Below are positions 1 to 11,601 of a stretch of DNA of 64,000 nucleotides, one piece after another. The translations under genes and the position numbers were made by a program. The DNA is from Campylobacter lanienae NCTC 13004. GTDB taxonomy: Bacteria; Campylobacterota; Campylobacteria; Campylobacterales; Campylobacteraceae. Below the pieces are notes generated by a model. It was not told the origin of the DNA, did no database searches, and saw only the letters and a list, made by a program, of their open reading frames with translations. Position 1 is the first letter of the stretch. Every line of letters starts with the position of its first letter. The DNA is taken from contig NZ_CP015578.1 in the NCBI RefSeq assembly GCF_002139935.1, positions 310,001 through 374,000 of the forward strand, written 5' to 3'.

Positions 1-917
1 ATTGGATTTTTCTTATGCGTAATTTTGCTTACTTTCATTACTGGAAACGGCTCTATTGGGGTATAATAGCCAGTATGATCGCCAAATTTACCCTCATCTC
101 TTAGCTCATTTGGATCTACAAATCCCTCGATAATAAAATCAGCATCAAAAGGCACATAAATATCATTAGTAAGTGATTTTACCAATTTTGCTGGTTTTTT
201 ACGGATAAATCCATATAGCATTAATTCAAAAATATTTTTTGGCAATGGAGCCTGCCCACACCAAATATATAACGGATCGCCACCGATCGCCACGCTGACT
301 GGCATTTTCATCCCTGCTTTTTTATATTCATGAAAAAAATGCGCCCCATCTTTGTGAATTTGCCAGTGCATTCCAAGCTCATTTTGGCTATGGACTTGAA
401 GGCGATACATACCCAAATTTTGAGTAGTTCCATTTAACGCCTTAGTATAGACTTGACCCATCGTGATAAAGGCGCCGCCATCATCATCCCAAGTTTTCAA
501 AACCGGAAGTTTATATAAATTTGGCTCTTTAAATTCGCACTCTTGACATATACCCTTGCCTTTTAATCTTTTTGGAAAAATGGATTTTGAACTCAAAAGA
601 TAGCCAAAAAAATCTATTTTTTCTTTCAGAGAATTTGGCTTTTTAGGCTTTAAAAGAGCTGAAATTTCATCAGAAATATCACTAATATCACGCCCAAAAA
701 TTATCTCAAGTGCCTTAAAACTACCAAAAATATTTGTTATCACAGGTGGAAATTTATCACCATTTTTATTAGTTGGATTAGTAAATATTAAAGCCTTAGA
801 ATCATCTTTTTTAACCTCTATATAACTTATATGAGCGATCTCAAGCTCTATATCGCAAGGCTTATCTATAATTTTTAAGAGATTATTTTCTTTGAGTAAA
901 TTTATATATTTTTCCAT
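1..917 (-). CDS. ubiD: UbiD-family decarboxylase, 5' part only
   Basis: This reads as the N-terminal ~305 residues of a UbiD-family prenylated-FMN decarboxylase; the family is about 600 residues, so the C-terminal half lies beyond base 1. UbiD acts in quinone biosynthesis, in epsilonproteobacteria probably on a menaquinone precursor. I translated it by hand. Recognisable stretches include KALIFTNPTNK, FKALEIIFGRD, KTWDDDGGAFITMG, MYRLQVHSQNELGMHWQ, MPVSVAIGGDPLYIW, FIIEGFVDPNELRDEGKFGD and HTGYY, which are typical of the family. The ATG at 917 is preferred over one at 929 because GGAG (from 929 downward) sits at Shine-Dalgarno distance before 917. The first genuine residues are MEKYINLLKENN. 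It is transcribed away from the rRNA promoter. Confidence 0.88.
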   Translation of the reverse strand, partial: MEKYINLLKENNLLKIIDKPCDIELEIAHISYIEVKKDDSKALIFTNPTNKNGDKFPPVITNIFGSFKALEIIFGRDISDISDEISALLKPKKPNSLKEKIDFFGYLLSSKSIFPKRLKGKGICQECEFKEPNLYKLPVLKTWDDDGGAFITMGQVYTKALNGTTQNLGMYRLQVHSQNELGMHWQIHKDGAHFFHEYKKAGMKMPVSVAIGGDPLYIWCGQAPLPKNIFELMLYGFIRKKPAKLVKSLTNDIYVPFDADFIIEGFVDPNELRDEGKFGDHTGYYTPIEPFPVMKVSKITHKKNP

Positions 918-1047
918 ATTTTTCTCCATTTTCGAACCAAAATTTTATCATAATATATAAAATATTTATACAAAAATGAGAAAAATTATTAAATTAAGTT
1001 ATAAAATTTTGAATTTAAATCAACTTTCCCACCCAAATCCTACTCAA

Positions 1048-1085
1048 TTTAAGCATACATTAAGTATAACTCTTATATAATTCCA
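1048..1085 (+). promoter_or_regulatory. rRNA promoter for 16S and its leader
   Basis: A TATAAT hexamer lies at 1076-1081 in CTTATATAATTCCAGCTCAC. The same block recurs at 4931-4948 in front of 23S, which marks both as rRNA promoters. No clear -35 hexamer is visible, as is usual for sigma70 promoters in Campylobacter. The rest of 918-1344 is AT-rich leader with no gene; it contains the left arm of the pre-16S processing stem. Confidence 0.6.
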
Positions 1086-1194
1086 GCTCACGAATTAAGA
1101 AACCATCTTACCACACTTCAAAGGTTGGATAAATCATATCTTAATCGTCTGTTTTGTTTTTTAATTTTATAATGTTAAACTATCTTTTATAGTC

Positions 1195-1227
1195 AATCTT
1201 TGAAATCTAAACAAGTGATCGATTGAG
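1195..1227 (+). other. pre-16S processing stem, left arm
   Basis: This segment, with core at 1206-1227, is nearly complementary to 2901-2934 downstream of 16S. The two arms can pair across the whole gene and form the expected RNase III processing stem. Confidence 0.6.
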
Positions 1228-1344
1228 CCAAGCAATTTTAATTATTTAAATTATTAATTGCTAATTTAATAGTTACAAACAATTAAGTTTTTAGATTAAA
1301 ACTTCATAATAAAGATCTTGCTTTACTATTTTGTAAAGTATTTT

Positions 1345-2857
<1,513 letters not shown>

Positions 2858-2900
2858 TAGAGTACAAAGTGATAATCTCACAATTATCACTTCAATATAT

Positions 2901-2934
2901 CTCAATCACACTTGTTTAGGTTTGAGAGATTGAT
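2901..2934 (+). other. pre-16S processing stem, right arm
   Basis: This is the partner of 1195-1227. It lies 44 nt after the 16S 3' end and before tRNA-Ile, so cleavage of the stem would separate 16S from the tRNA. Confidence 0.6.
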
Positions 2935-2953
2935 TTTTAAAAGTAGTTATTAA

Positions 2954-3030
2954 GGGCCTATAGCTCAGCTGGTTAGAGTGCACCCCTGATAAGGGTGAGG
3001 TCACAAGTTCAAGTCTTGTTAGGCCCACCA
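2954..3030 (+). tRNA. tRNA-Ile (anticodon GAU)
   Basis: The 77-nt cloverleaf has an acceptor stem GGGCCTA/TAGGCCC, a D-loop AGCTCAGCTGGTTAGAG, anticodon stem-loop CCCCTGATAAGGG and T-loop GTTCAAGTC. The CCA tail is encoded. It lies 96 nt after 16S, as in ordinary 16S-23S spacers. The tRNA-Ala that normally accompanies it is absent here. Confidence 0.97.
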
Positions 3031-3116
3031 TTTATATTTCTTCTACTAATGAATATTTTATTCTCTTTCTTAATTTATTTTATATCTTATCTAATTCCTA
3101 TTTTTAGGAGCAAGAA

Positions 3117-3944
3117 ATGAATAAAATAGTTTTTCCTATTACTATTGTTGATTACATTGACATTGGTTTAGATTTAGAAAAAATTCAAAATAAACTACAA
3201 TCATATTATGATGAATATGAAGATGATTTATATTTGTTTCATAAAAACAAAATCGATTATATCTCTAAATTTATGAAAATTAATAATGATGAAATTTATA
3301 AAAATATTAATTTTGATTTTTCATCTATAAATTTAGATAATAGTGCTTTAAAAACAATTTCATTATTTAAATCAAATAGAAAATGACTTATTTCGAAATA
3401 TATTATAGATATTAAAAACGAAAATTATAAAATTGAAAGAATATTCGCAAATAATTTTCTCCAATCTCTTGCATCTGTATCAGATGAAAAGTTTGATTAT
3501 GGAAAAAATGAAAGAAAATTTAAAGAATTACCTGATAATTTATTTGATGATGATTTAAGAACTATGCTTAAATTTATCTCTTTTAAAATAGGTAGATATA
3601 CAAAAAAATATAAATTTGCAATTACAGCTCATCATACACTTATATTCTGTGAAAATGGTAGAAAATCTACAAATTCATCAGAAGGAATACGCCAAGATGG
3701 AATGGATTTTATAATGTCTGCTTTTGTTATCGATAGACAAAATATCAATGGCGCAAAAAGTATAATTTATGCAAATGATAAAAAAACAAAAATATTTGAA
3801 ACTATATTAAAAAATGGTCAAGGAATTATCCAGCCGGATTTAAATAGTGAATTATGGCATGAAGTAACAGAAAATTCTCAAATAAATATTAACGAAGTTG
3901 GTTATAGGTCTAGCGTAGGTTTTGATATAGAGGTTTTAGAATGA
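3117..3944 (+). pseudogene. 2-oxoglutarate/Fe(II) dioxygenase family (amino-acid hydroxylase type), broken
   Basis: A good ribosome site (TAGGAG) precedes ATG 3117. The frame stays open for 276 codons except for one TGA at 3384-3386. The second half contains EGIRQDGMDF, SIIYANDKKTKIFE, LWHEV and VGYRSSVGFDI, which I recognise as the 2OG-Fe dioxygenase fold of the isoleucine-hydroxylase type (PF10014-like). The metal-binding HxD motif of that family appears as RQD, so the first histidine ligand is lost by a CAC-to-CGC-like change. Both defects suggest an inactive gene. TGA may replace a Trp codon, giving SNRK-W-LISKY. Base composition is very AT-rich. It overlaps the next broken gene by ATGA and belongs to a three-gene unit ending in a LysE exporter. 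Family is inferred by eye; substrate is unknown. Confidence 0.65.
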
Positions 3945-4276
3945 AATTAAAAATTCAAAGTGGGGAATTGTAATAGAAAAAATAGATAAAATGCCACAAT
4001 AAATTTATCTGATGATTTGTTTTGAGCAGTTAATGAGTTTGATTGTTATACAGTTATAAAAAAATAAATTAAAAAGTTCATGTAATACGCAAATTATTCA
4101 AAGCATTTTATATAGATGAAATTTTTGATTTTTCACAAAGCGGAATTCTGTTTGAGATATTAAGACCTCTCAAAGAAGAATGTATAAGCGTATTAGTTGT
4201 ATCAGCTTACGAAAGAGATTATATTTTTGTTAATAAAAATGATTTTGATAAAGTAAAGAAAATTTTTGGATTATAG
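3941..4276 (+). pseudogene. ACT-domain (COG3603/CASTOR-like) protein, frameshifted remnant
   Basis: Reading across frames gives MKLKIQSG, then GIVIEKIDKMPQ, then NLSDDLF-stop-AVNEFDCYTVIKK, and finally an open C-terminal stretch of about 60 codons. That last part contains FDFSQSGILFEILRPL, CISVLVVSAYERDYIFV and NKNDFDKVKKIF. The order matches small ACT-domain proteins of the amino-acid-sensing type. At least three frameshifts (near GGGG at 3960, near 4000, and in the A-rich run near 4065) and an internal TGA break it. The start ATG overlaps the stop of the dioxygenase remnant, and the end lies 2 nt before lysE, so the three were once a translationally coupled unit. The family call rests on the C-terminal half only. 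Confidence 0.55.
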
Positions 4277-4278
4277 TT

Positions 4279-4911
4279 ATGCAAAATTTTATTTTTTTAA
4301 AAGGATTCTTTTTATCGCTTTCGCTTATTATGGCAATTGGAGCTCAAAACGCTTTTGTTTTGCGACAAGGTATAGCTAAAAATAATGTATTTTATGTTTG
4401 CCTTGTATGTTTTTTATGTGATTTTGTATTGATATTAGCTGGAATTTTCGGCGTTGGTGAAGTTATAGCAAAAAATGTGATAGTAAATGTATTAATCACA
4501 GTTCTTGGAATTTTATTTGTTAGTTATTATGCTATAACAGCATTAATTTCAGCATTTTCTACCAAAAATAGTGTAATATTTGAGATAGAACATTCAAATT
4601 TTTCTATTAAAAAAACTATTATTTTAACCCTTTGTATTACGCTTTTAAACCAACATGTTTATTTAGATACTGTTTTTGTGGTTGGAGCTTCAGCGCTAAC
4701 ATTTGATATGAAAGAGAAGATAATTTTTGCACTTGGTAGTCTTTCTGCTTCGTTTATTTGGTTTTTTTCATTAGGCTTTGGTGCTAAAAAATTTAGTCAC
4801 TTCTTATCAAAACCGATAATTAACAAGATTATAGATATATTTATTGCTATTATTATGTTTTTTGTTGTTTTTACTCTAGTAAAATTTCTTTTAAAAATAT
4901 TAGAAATTTAA
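4279..4911 (+). CDS. LysE/ArgO-family amino-acid exporter
   Basis: This 210-residue hydrophobic protein has about six membrane segments and the LysE signature near the N-terminus (MAIGAQNAFVLRQGI, residues ~19-33). A second family motif, LLNQHVYLDT, lies near residue 121; many relatives have Pro where Gln stands here. Such proteins export basic or other amino acids at the inner membrane. No strong ribosome site is visible, and it begins 2 nt after the broken ACT gene, so translation was probably coupled. It sits between tRNA-Ile and 23S, where Campylobacter rRNA operons normally have no protein genes. It is the only intact member of its cassette and could still be read from the 16S promoter. 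Confidence 0.85.
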   Translation: MQNFIFLKGFFLSLSLIMAIGAQNAFVLRQGIAKNNVFYVCLVCFLCDFVLILAGIFGVGEVIAKNVIVNVLITVLGILFVSYYAITALISAFSTKNSVIFEIEHSNFSIKKTIILTLCITLLNQHVYLDTVFVVGASALTFDMKEKIIFALGSLSASFIWFFSLGFGAKKFSHFLSKPIINKIIDIFIAIIMFFVVFTLVKFLLKILEI

Positions 4912-4916
4912 TAATT

Positions 4917-4948
4917 ATTTAAGCATTACTCTTGTATAATTCCAACTC
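4917..4948 (+). promoter_or_regulatory. second rRNA promoter, in front of 23S
   Basis: TATAAT at 4935-4940 lies in CTTGTATAATTCCAACTCAC, nearly identical to the 16S promoter at 1071-1090. The preceding ATTTAAGCAT is shared too, with about 11 nt missing between the blocks. It would transcribe 23S-5S independently. The rest of 4949-5370 is AT-rich leader without genes. It contains a short AATCTAGTA repeat (about 5258-5285) and a boxA-like ATCTTTAACAA (about 5318-5328). Confidence 0.6.
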
Positions 4949-5321
4949 ACTTTTAAAGAATATCTTAAAAAGTGAAGTTACTTAAATTACCATTGTTAAA
5001 AGTCACAATCAAGTTTTAATATTTAAAACAATTTTACAGGACTTGTTAGAGCTTTGAATTTAGTTTAATTTCAAATATTCTATATCAAACACTGTTATCC
5101 CAATAATATAAAAGATATAGTTTATAAATATTAACTTCACAAGCTATTAAGCTTTAAAACTTACTTAATAGTAGTTAATACTTTCCGTCTTATTAAATTT
5201 AAATTCAAATATTATAAATCTAATAGCCATATCTTTAATAAAAGAAAAGAGTAGTAAAAAATCTAGTAAAATCTAGTAAAAATCTTCTTTATATTTTAAG
5301 ATTAGCTATCTATTTTTATCT

Positions 5322-5339
5322 TTAACAAGGAAGTGATGC
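5322..5339 (+). other. pre-23S processing stem, left arm
   Basis: These 18 bases are perfectly complementary to 8405-8422, just past the 23S 3' end. The pair forms the RNase III stem enclosing pre-23S. Confidence 0.8.
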
Positions 5340-5370
5340 GAATTAGAATATCAATAATCTAATTAAAAAA

Positions 5371-8400
<3,030 letters not shown>

Positions 8401-8404
8401 ATAA

Positions 8405-8422
8405 GCATCACTTCCTTGTTAA
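8405..8422 (+). other. pre-23S processing stem, right arm
   Basis: This is the exact complement of 5322-5339, 4 nt after the 23S end. Confidence 0.8.
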
Positions 8423-8499
8423 GGATAAAATATAATCCTTTTAGGTTTTTAGAATATTTTTAGATATTAAACTTAGTGATTTTTAGCTTTAATACTCTA

Positions 8500-8555
8500 A
8501 GCAGTGTTAAATAAGATATCATCTTTTCTGATATGATATTTTATTTAACACTGCT
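8500..8555 (+). other. long hairpin between 23S and 5S
   Basis: Bases 8500-8522 pair with 8533-8555 (14 outer pairs perfect, inner pairs nearly so) around a 10-nt loop. The right arm covers the first three bases of 5S. No U-run follows, so it looks like an rRNA processing structure and not a terminator. Confidence 0.6.
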
Positions 8556-8671
8556 CGTGGCTATACATGATTAGGAAACGCCTTGCTCCATCTCGAACCA
8601 AGAAGCTAAGCTTTTCATGGCCGATGATACTCTCCCTTACTGGGATGCTGGAAAAGTAGGTTGCTGCGAGC
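8553..8671 (+). rRNA. rrf: 5S ribosomal RNA
   Basis: A 119-nt sequence closed by GCTCG/CGAGC with the 5S core CCATCTCGAACCAAGAAGCTAAG (8588-8610) and CTGGGATGCTGGAAAAGTAGG (8640-8660). It follows 23S by 152 nt, the usual order. T-rich sequence follows, which may end transcription. Confidence 0.93.
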
Positions 8672-8793
8672 TTTGTTAAAATCTTTTTAATATTCTTTCT
8701 TTTTATCTCTTAATCCTCTTTTATGGAATTATTTATAGATTAATCTTTTTAAATTGTTAAACTATTTATGATTACTGTAGTTTTAAAAGATTT

Positions 8794-8871
8794 TTTATAT
8801 TTATTTATATTTATTTATATTTATTTATATTTATTTATATTTATTTATATTTATTTATATTTATTTATATT
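8794..8871. repeat. 10-bp tandem array (TTATTTATAT), about 7.8 copies
   Basis: The unit TTATTTATAT repeats without a mismatch from 8794 to 8871. It is pure A+T and lies outside any gene, 120 nt after 5S. Confidence 0.95.
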
Positions 8872-8902
8872 CCCAGATTTAATGTTTGTATGCTTTTGAA
8901 TA

Positions 8903-9024
8903 TATCTTTATTATCTTTATTATCTTTATTATCTTTATTATCTTTATTATCTTTATTATCTTTATTATCTTTATTATCTTTATTATCTTTATTATCTTTA
9001 TTATCTTTATTATCTTTATTATCT
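8903..9024. repeat. 9-bp tandem array (ATCTTTATT), about 13.6 copies
   Basis: The unit ATCTTTATT repeats perfectly for 122 bp. There are no spacers of the CRISPR kind. It begins 31 bp after the 10-bp array. Confidence 0.95.
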
Positions 9025-9090
9025 GCCCCAGGCTTTTGAATTTTTAACTTTATACTCTTAATAGGAGATTTGGTTATAAATAATTAATGT

Positions 9091-9122
9091 TATGATATGA
9101 TATGATATGATATGATATGATA
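9091..9122. repeat. 5-bp tandem array (TATGA), about 6.4 copies
   Basis: Perfect TATGA repeats lie 66 bp after the 9-bp array. The surrounding 9123-9640 is AT-rich sequence in which I see no gene; a T8G8 tract follows at 9645-9660. Confidence 0.95.
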
Positions 9123-9867
9123 GGGTGTTTAATATACCATTATGAAACTTTATAATAGCTCTATTTTTATTAGTGATTTAGGTATAGATATATGAAATTG
9201 GTATGTTATTAAATAGTTTTTTTATGTTTATTTTTTTAAATTAATATATTGTAATTACTTTTATTTGTGTTATTATTTATCTTTTTATTAAAATTTCTTT
9301 ATTTGCCTCGCTTATCTAAGTTATTTAAATTTTAATATTAGCAATCAAATAACTTTTTTATTTATCATAGAGTTATTTTATTATTGATTTAAAAAAGATA
9401 TGTGTATCTACTAAGTAATTTTATAAATTTTAATTTTAGCTTAAATATATTAGATTTTATAATTGAGCTGTAGGTGGCGTATGAAAAATTAAAGAAAAAA
9501 AGGATTAAAAAGAATTTATAATTGTAATATAATTAAATTTTTGAGGTTGTGAGGGATTTTTGGTTGATTTGGGGAGATTGCGATTTAAAAAAGAGATAGA
9601 GTACTGAAAAAGAGTAGTGGAATGTGTGATGATTATTTTTTGTGTTTTTTTTGGGGGGGGTGTTGGTTTGTGATGGTAGTTAAACTTACATTACTTGTAA
9701 AATGATTTTTATTAAAACTTAAAAGAGCTTTAAGAAAAATCATTTTTAGAATAATAGAAATTTAAATTTCTCTCATATTTCAAAAAATTTAAATCCATAA
9801 AAAAGAAATATAAATTTAAAATTCAAATTTTCTAAAATTAAAAATTTTAGTAAAAATTTGAAGTCTA

Positions 9868-10300
9868 AAGTGAGGTACCCTGCAAGTGGGGCTTTAGTGC
9901 GTTTCCAAAACCAGCTAATGCAACCCCAAAGGGTGGTCTCTGTGAAAGACTTGTCTTTGGTCGCAAAGACTAGCTTTGCTAGTCTGCGAAGTAAAAGATA
10001 ATTTAATTTAAGTGGGAAGGGGGAGTGCTTTTTTGGCAGCCGCTACCCCTTCCCCCTTAACAACCCCTAACCCCCTGTAAAAGCCTTCTAAGGTGCTGTG
10101 CTTCGCACAAATTTAACTAATTTTATTAAAAACTCTTTTGAGTTTTTAATAAAATTAGTTAAATTTGCTAAAAAAGACTTGTGGTGGATAACTGGGGTAC
10201 CCCACGAAGTGGGGCTTTAGGTGGGTCAAGGGAGTGTAACTCCCTGTCGCAAACGGCGACTTGTTGCCGTGCGGAGTTAAAATAGGGGTACCCAAATTAT
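9868..10300. other. G+C-richer, hairpin-dense non-coding block with repeated GGTACC motifs
   Basis: Within AT-rich intergenic DNA this block is much richer in G+C. GGTACC occurs at 9874, 10196 and 10287; after the first two comes GTGGGGCTTTAG at similar spacing. Many short palindromes are visible: AGACTAGC-TTT-GCTAGTCT (9967-9985), CCCCAC-GAAG-TGGGG (10200-10214), GGGAGTGTAACTCCC (10230-10244) and GTCGC-AAACG-GCGAC (10246-10260). No frame gives a convincing protein. It may be a family of dispersed intergenic repeats or a decayed element; I do not recognise it. Confidence 0.6.
10108..10167. repeat. 28-bp perfect inverted repeat with TTTT loop
   Basis: Bases 10108-10135 are the exact reverse complement of 10140-10167, separated by four T. 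A 28-pair stem with a 4-nt loop is far stronger than an ordinary terminator. It lies inside the G+C-richer block but is itself AT-rich. Confidence 0.9.
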
Positions 10301-10407
10301 TCGCCCCAAATCTTTTTAGCAAATTTAAGATTATCATAAAATTATGTAATAAGAAAAAATAGTTTGGAATAATTAAAATATAAATTTAAAATTTCATAGT
10401 TTAAAAT

Positions 10408-10433
10408 GATGGATTAATAAAAATCAATCCATC
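10408..10433 (-). terminator. probable terminator after mnmA
   Basis: On the minus strand GATGGATT pairs with AATCCATC around a short loop, followed by ATTTTAAA. It begins 9 nt after the mnmA stop codon. Confidence 0.45.
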
Positions 10434-10442
10434 TAAAGAAAT

Positions 10443-11459
10443 TTAAGCTATAAATCCGCTTGCTAGTACTCGTTGGTCATTGTCATAAAATACCGCTAAT
10501 TGGCCGCTTGCGACGGCACCGGCGTTGCCTTTTAATTCAATAGTTGCGCCATCGCCTTCTTGGCGGACTATGCATGGAATTGGCTTGGATCTATATCTGA
10601 TTTTAACGAGAGATTCAAATTCTTTTTGCGGGGTGAAATTGTTGAAATTGCGAGTTTTGAAGCCGTAGCACTCTAAATCATCTTTTTTGCCTACGGTGAT
10701 CTCATTTGAGCTAGGATTGATGGCAGTTACATAGTGTGGATCGTGGGCGCCTGTGATTTTAAAGCCTTTTCGCTTGCCGATGGTGTAGTGCATGTAACCT
10801 TCGTGAGTGCCGATAGCATCGCCATTTGCGTTGCGAACGATACCTGGTAGATTGGTGTTGTAATGTTGCTTTAAAACATCGATATAAGTTGTCTCAACAA
10901 AACATATTTCGCTACTCTCTTTTTGTGTTGCTAAGGATGAAATTTGTGGTATTTGAGCGGCTTGGGCTTTGATATCGGATTTGAACTTATCGCCAAGTGG
11001 GAATATAATATGTGGCAAAATCTCTGGGTCTAAATTTGCTAGAAAATAGCTTTGATCTTTGGTCTCATCTACTGCTGATTTGATTAGTCCATTTTCTATT
11101 CTGGCGTAGTGTCCGGTAGCGATTTTGTCGCAGCCAAGGCTTTTGGCAAACTCCCAAAGAGCGCCAAATTTAATCAATCTATTACAATGGGCGCAAGGAT
11201 TTGGGGTGATTCCATCTTTGTATGAATTGACAAAGAGATCATAAACCTCTTTTTTAAATGTGTTTTGTAGATCTAGAACATGGGTTGGTATATTTAGAAA
11301 ATCACCAACTTTTTTGACATTTTCGATATTTTTTTTGTGGTAGTCTTCTCTGCCGTGTAGCATCATATAGCAACCTACTATATTATAGCCTTGATCTTGT
11401 AGATATTTTGCGCTCATTGAGCTATCTACACCTCCGCTTAGTGCTATTAATACTTTCAT
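10443..11459 (-). CDS. mnmA: tRNA-specific 2-thiouridylase MnmA
   Basis: MnmA uses ATP and a sulfur relay to make 2-thiouridine at wobble position 34 of tRNA-Lys, -Glu and -Gln. The protein (338 aa) starts MKVLIALSGGVDSSMSAKYL, which holds the PP-loop SGGVDSS. The catalytic cysteines are in NPCAHCNRLIKF and SSEICFVE, and YTIGKRKG and TGHYARI are further family motifs. An upstream ATG at 11465 directly abuts AAAAGG. The ATG at 11459 has that site at proper distance, so I chose it. A 142-nt AT-rich gap separates it from recO. Confidence 0.95.
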   Translation of the reverse strand: MKVLIALSGGVDSSMSAKYLQDQGYNIVGCYMMLHGREDYHKKNIENVKKVGDFLNIPTHVLDLQNTFKKEVYDLFVNSYKDGITPNPCAHCNRLIKFGALWEFAKSLGCDKIATGHYARIENGLIKSAVDETKDQSYFLANLDPEILPHIIFPLGDKFKSDIKAQAAQIPQISSLATQKESSEICFVETTYIDVLKQHYNTNLPGIVRNANGDAIGTHEGYMHYTIGKRKGFKITGAHDPHYVTAINPSSNEITVGKKDDLECYGFKTRNFNNFTPQKEFESLVKIRYRSKPIPCIVRQEGDGATIELKGNAGAVASGQLAVFYDNDQRVLASGFIA

Positions 11460-11601
11460 AATCATCCTTTTATCAATATTTTTAGATAATTATACAAAAT
11501 AATTATTAATACGATAACACAAAATAGAAAAAATTTTATAATATATTTAAATAGTATATTTTTAAATTTATATAAAATTTGAATTCGTTTTATGGGGTTT
11601 T

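Noticed and set aside
3384-3386. UGA recoding as selenocysteine or Trp in the dioxygenase gene
   Set aside because: No selenocysteine-type hairpin is evident, and the loss of a metal ligand and multiple frameshifts next door favour plain decay. Kept only as a finding to check.
2954-5370. tRNA-adjacent integrated element (att sites, integrase)
   Set aside because: The cassette lies after tRNA-Ile, but I found no integrase and no repeat of the tRNA 3' end near 23S.
8903-9024. CRISPR array
   Set aside because: The 9-bp units are contiguous with no spacers and no cas genes are near.
10155-10337. A 60-codon minus-strand open frame in the hairpin-dense block
   Set aside because: It runs through palindromes and half of the 28-bp stem, with no ribosome site and no recognisable protein pattern.
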